Shown: positions 6,856-8,777 of the stretch, in pieces | Position numbering within the stretch: the first letter of the stretch is position 1 | Layout of the letters: the number at the start of each line of letters is the position of its first letter | NCBI GenBank assembly: GCA_018895315.1 | Contig: JAHIOK010000033.1 | Coordinates: 1 to 8,777 of the forward strand | Direction: 5' to 3' | Length of the DNA: 8,777 bases | From: Actinomycetota bacterium | GTDB taxonomy: Bacteria > Actinomycetota > Actinomycetes > Actinomycetales > Microbacteriaceae | Translations under genes and position numbers: made by a program | The notes under the pieces: generated by a model | Database searches by the model: none | What the model was told of the DNA's origin: nothing | What the model saw: only the letters and a program-made list of their open reading frames with translations

Positions 6856-6897
6856 GATGATCTCCTTCGCGCCGGAGCCCCGGATGGGTTCAGCGAT

Positions 6898-6919
6898 ACT
6901 TAACGATATATCGTTAAGT
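6898..6919. promoter_or_regulatory. 22-bp perfect palindrome, likely PadR operator
   Basis: The half-site ACTTAACGATA (6898-6908) is followed immediately by its exact reverse complement (6909-6919). The A/T-rich centre (CGATATATCG) stands out in a GC-rich region and resembles the ATATAT-type sites found before actinobacterial padR genes. It lies 42 nt upstream of the PadR ATG, where it would cover the core promoter. I could not assign clean -35 and -10 hexamers. The palindrome is seen; binding by PadR is inferred from position and family. Confidence 0.75.
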
Positions 6920-6954
6920 CTGGGAGTGGGCGGTGAATTTCGGATGCCGCGGCT

Positions 6955-7455
6955 CTACGAATGCGGTGGAGCGCCGAGCGCCTGCGGGAGTAGTGCGAAC
7001 ATGCGCGTGTGTGCGATGCGAGCCTGGCGCTGCATGTATCCGACCAGCGGCCATGGTGCCGACACCGTTACCGACTCGGTCACGTGAGTGCCTCCATTGC
7101 GCGCGATGGCCGTCGTGTGGGTCGTGAGAAGGCACCCCGGCGCGGGCCGAACCCGGCCGGTCAAGGACGTCGTTGACGTACGGGTCATGCGCGCACGGAA
7201 GCGCAGCGTGTACCGGAACGGTCCGAATCGCGGAGTTTCGGTCACCTGCCAGTCGGTCCATTGGCCTTCTTCGGAGATTCCCGATGCAGCGGGGACCGCG
7301 CATTGCACATACGCGTGCAACCCATGATGCTGATCGAGGCGGAGGAGGAAGTCGATCACTGCGCTGGGCGCCACCGACACGGCCGTCTCGACGTCGAAGG
7401 TGCGGGTGACCACGCCTCCATCATGCCGCGGGAGCGTCGATGTTGTCCGTCGCAT
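6955..7455 (-). CDS. SRPBCC (START-like) family protein
   Basis: A 166-residue frame. The core begins TRTFDVETAVSVAPSAVIDFLLRLDQHHGL and contains WTDWQVTETPRFGPFRYTLRFRARM, the alternating beta-strand pattern of the SRPBCC/Bet v1-like ligand-binding fold, with a C-terminal amphipathic helix (PLVGYMQRQARIAHTRMFALLPQAL) that closes the cavity in this fold. It is probably cytoplasmic, with no signal peptide or membrane segment. The ligand or function cannot be inferred. The start is uncertain: ATG 7455 has GGTGG abutting it, while GTG 7413 lies just before the first predicted strand and would give 152 residues; the 14 extra residues look unconserved. The gene lies 99 nt upstream of padR on the same strand, but the palindromic operator between them suggests padR has its own promoter. 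Confidence 0.75.
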   Translation of the reverse strand: MRRTTSTLPRHDGGVVTRTFDVETAVSVAPSAVIDFLLRLDQHHGLHAYVQCAVPAASGISEEGQWTDWQVTETPRFGPFRYTLRFRARMTRTSTTSLTGRVRPAPGCLLTTHTTAIARNGGTHVTESVTVSAPWPLVGYMQRQARIAHTRMFALLPQALGAPPHS

Positions 7456-7485
7456 CCACCCATGCGCGGATGGTTGACTGAGTGT

Positions 7486-7812
7486 GTGGATCTTGTTCGG
7501 TCTCGATCGTCGGACGTCGATGCTCTGGCGGGATTTCTCAGGGACATTGACCTCACCTTGAGCGGTCTGGATTCACCCACCGTCAGGCTCTGGCTAGTGC
7601 GGGATGAGCATGGCGGGATCATCGGAAGCACCGGGTATGAGCTCAGCGCGGATGGTCAGCATGCGCTGGTGCGCAGTGTCGCGGTGAGCCGGTCTCTACG
7701 ATCTCGCGGTCGGGGCAACGCGCTGTCGGACACGCATCAGGTGCGTCTGTTTCAGCAGACCGGCCAGCTCGGGCGGGAGGTCGCGTGGTCGAGGATTCTG
7801 GCGCACGACTGA
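7486..7812 (+). CDS. GNAT family N-acetyltransferase, apparently internally deleted
   Basis: About 108 residues from GTG 7486. The N-terminal half is a normal GNAT: an ADLTLSGLD-like start (DIDLTLSGLDSPTVRLWLVRD), a GSTGYEL strand, then HALVRSVAVSRSLRSRGRG, which contains the acetyl-CoA loop R-x-x-G-x-G. This order resembles ArsN2-type acetyltransferases. The loop is then followed within a few residues by SDTHQVRLFQQTGQLGREVAWSR, which looks like the extreme C-terminus of such proteins. The usual helix 3, strand 5 and FF..LGF segment, roughly 45 residues, is missing, yet the frame is kept. The protein is therefore probably inactive, a decaying gene. ATG 7462 or TTG 7474 are other possible starts; none has a good Shine-Dalgarno. 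Family is fairly sure; the deletion is inferred from remembered family architecture, not an alignment. Confidence 0.6.
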   Translation: MDLVRSRSSDVDALAGFLRDIDLTLSGLDSPTVRLWLVRDEHGGIIGSTGYELSADGQHALVRSVAVSRSLRSRGRGNALSDTHQVRLFQQTGQLGREVAWSRILAHD

Positions 7813-7854
7813 CATCGATGGAGAAGAACGAATACCGCTGAGTCAGAGAGGGCC

Positions 7855-7876
7855 CTGACGCGGATGAATGCGTCAG
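7855..7876. terminator. Weak candidate hairpin between convergent genes
   Basis: CTGACGC (7855-7861) and GCGTCAG (7870-7876) form a 7-bp stem with an 8-nt loop, overlapping the stop codon of the DUF222/HNH gene and lying 42 nt after the GNAT stop. There is no T-tract on either strand. Position between convergent genes is the main support. Confidence 0.3.
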
Positions 7877-8777
7877 AAGGGCGCGTCACTGCCGTGGGAG
7901 GGACCGAACACGGGTGCAGACCGGGGCACCTCGCGTTCGGGTTCGACGACATAGCGGCGACCCGTCGGTGATGTCCACTCCAGAGCGCCGCCGCTTCCGT
8001 CAATCTGCTGCACGCACCACCCGCCGTGGTGCTTCACGGTGTGGTGGCCTTTGCAGATCGGAGCGAGGTTGTCGATCGACGTCGAGCCACCGTGTTCCCA
8101 GGCGATCGTGTGGTCGATCTCACAGCGCGCGGCCGGCATGCCGCACCCCGGAGCCATACATCGATCCGCTCGCCATCGGACGAGGCGCCTGAGCGCCGGG
8201 GGTGGTCGGTAGAGTTCCCGCCCAACCGAAAGCACGGCGCCGGTTTCGGGATGGGTGAGCACCCGCATCCATCCATCCGCGCCCCCACACAGTTCACGAG
8301 CGCGCGTGATCGGGATCGGCCCGACGCCCTCCACGGTCGCCGGCGCACTCGTTGATGCGTCGTCACCGCCCAAGAGCGCAAGGGCCGGGACGGTGACCAC
8401 GACGGTCGCACGGATTCCGCGAACACCGTCAGGGTGCCCGTCCGTACGCCCTTCGATCAGAAGGTCTCCGCAGACGTCGGCGCGGATCTGGTCGAGCGTT
8501 CGGGCTTCACCCTCCTGAGAGGCGATGACCTTGGCGATCGCGGTGGCTCGATCGAAGATCGCATGAACCTCGACCGCGGGGCCGAACAGATGCAGCCACG
8601 CCATGGCATCGTCCCCGTGCTCGACCGCGACACGCCGGCTCCGCAGGGCCACCTCGTGACGCTCTGCGAGGGTCGCCGCGCGCACGGTCTCGACGAGTCG
8701 GCTCAGCGCCCGGCGGAACGACCCGACGGACTGGGACTCGGCCAACTCGATCGCGCGCGGAAGGATCCCTTCGCGCA
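7873..8777 (-). CDS. DUF222 / HNH endonuclease domain protein (N-terminus beyond window)
   Basis: The frame is open from the right edge of the window to TGA at 7873, so about 300 C-terminal residues are seen and the true start lies outside. It reads REGILPRAIELAES near the edge, then TLAERHEVALRSRRV and GDDAMAWLHLFGPA, typical of the DUF222 (13E12-type) region common in actinobacteria. The C-terminal HNH nuclease domain follows: RWRADRCMAPGCGMPAARC, then EIDHTIAWEHGG, NLAPICKGHH and KHHGGW, supplying the paired Cys residues and the His-Asn-His metal site, which all look intact. These proteins occur in many copies in such genomes; they are presumed DNA endonucleases but their biological role is not established. 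A TTG in frame at 8745 is unlikely to be the real start because family homology continues upstream of it. Confidence 0.88.
   Translation of the reverse strand, partial: REGILPRAIELAESQSVGSFRRALSRLVETVRAATLAERHEVALRSRRVAVEHGDDAMAWLHLFGPAVEVHAIFDRATAIAKVIASQEGEARTLDQIRADVCGDLLIEGRTDGHPDGVRGIRATVVVTVPALALLGGDDASTSAPATVEGVGPIPITRARELCGGADGWMRVLTHPETGAVLSVGRELYRPPPALRRLVRWRADRCMAPGCGMPAARCEIDHTIAWEHGGSTSIDNLAPICKGHHTVKHHGGWCVQQIDGSGGALEWTSPTGRRYVVEPEREVPRSAPVFGPSHGSDAPF

Overview
The window looks like chromosomal DNA from a high-GC actinobacterium, most likely Microbacteriaceae (Microbacterium-like). This rests on the strong G/C preference at third codon positions, the DUF222/HNH protein, the Ala-rich secreted transglycosylase-like protein with a C-terminal GTPCGAWA/GWY ending, and the PadR plus AarF/UbiB pair. 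The lineage is inferred from protein character; no marker gene is present. No rRNA, tRNA, CRISPR array or insertion sequence was seen.

Layout. (1) Positions 1-2590, minus strand: a compact three-gene run in the order CoA-type Nudix hydrolase, amidase-signature hydrolase, GNAT acetyltransferase, which is cut by the window start. The first two genes are 3 nt apart and the last two overlap by 4 nt (ATGA), so they are probably co-transcribed and translationally coupled. (2) Positions 2591-3567, plus strand: a promoter-like site, then an open frame from 2800 that runs without a stop into a CspA-type cold-shock protein. The csp gene has its own Shine-Dalgarno and ATG at 3145. A perfect 16-bp hairpin follows the stop codon. 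After it comes an exact tandem 11-bp repeat (GTAACGCCCAG twice) upstream of the next gene. (3) Positions 3568-4533, plus strand: a secreted lytic-transglycosylase-like cell-wall protein. Its stop codon directly abuts the stop codon of the convergent gene. (4) Positions 4534-6855, minus strand: a two-gene operon, padR-type regulator then an AarF/UbiB atypical kinase with two C-terminal membrane segments. A 22-bp perfect palindrome upstream is the likely PadR operator. (5) Positions 6955-7455, minus strand: an SRPBCC-fold protein. (6) Positions 7486-7812, plus strand: a GNAT acetyltransferase that seems to have lost its central part in frame. (7) Positions 7873-8777, minus strand: the C-terminal part of a DUF222/HNH endonuclease protein running off the window end.

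Most of this is ordinary housekeeping and accessory content, and I see no clear multi-gene novel system. The points most worth checking are the in-frame fusion of an uncharacterised basic-tailed domain to the cold-shock protein with a nested start, the tandem GTAAC repeat before the cell-wall enzyme, the perfect 15-bp hairpin inside the UbiB coding sequence, the PadR operator, and the internally deleted acetyltransferase.
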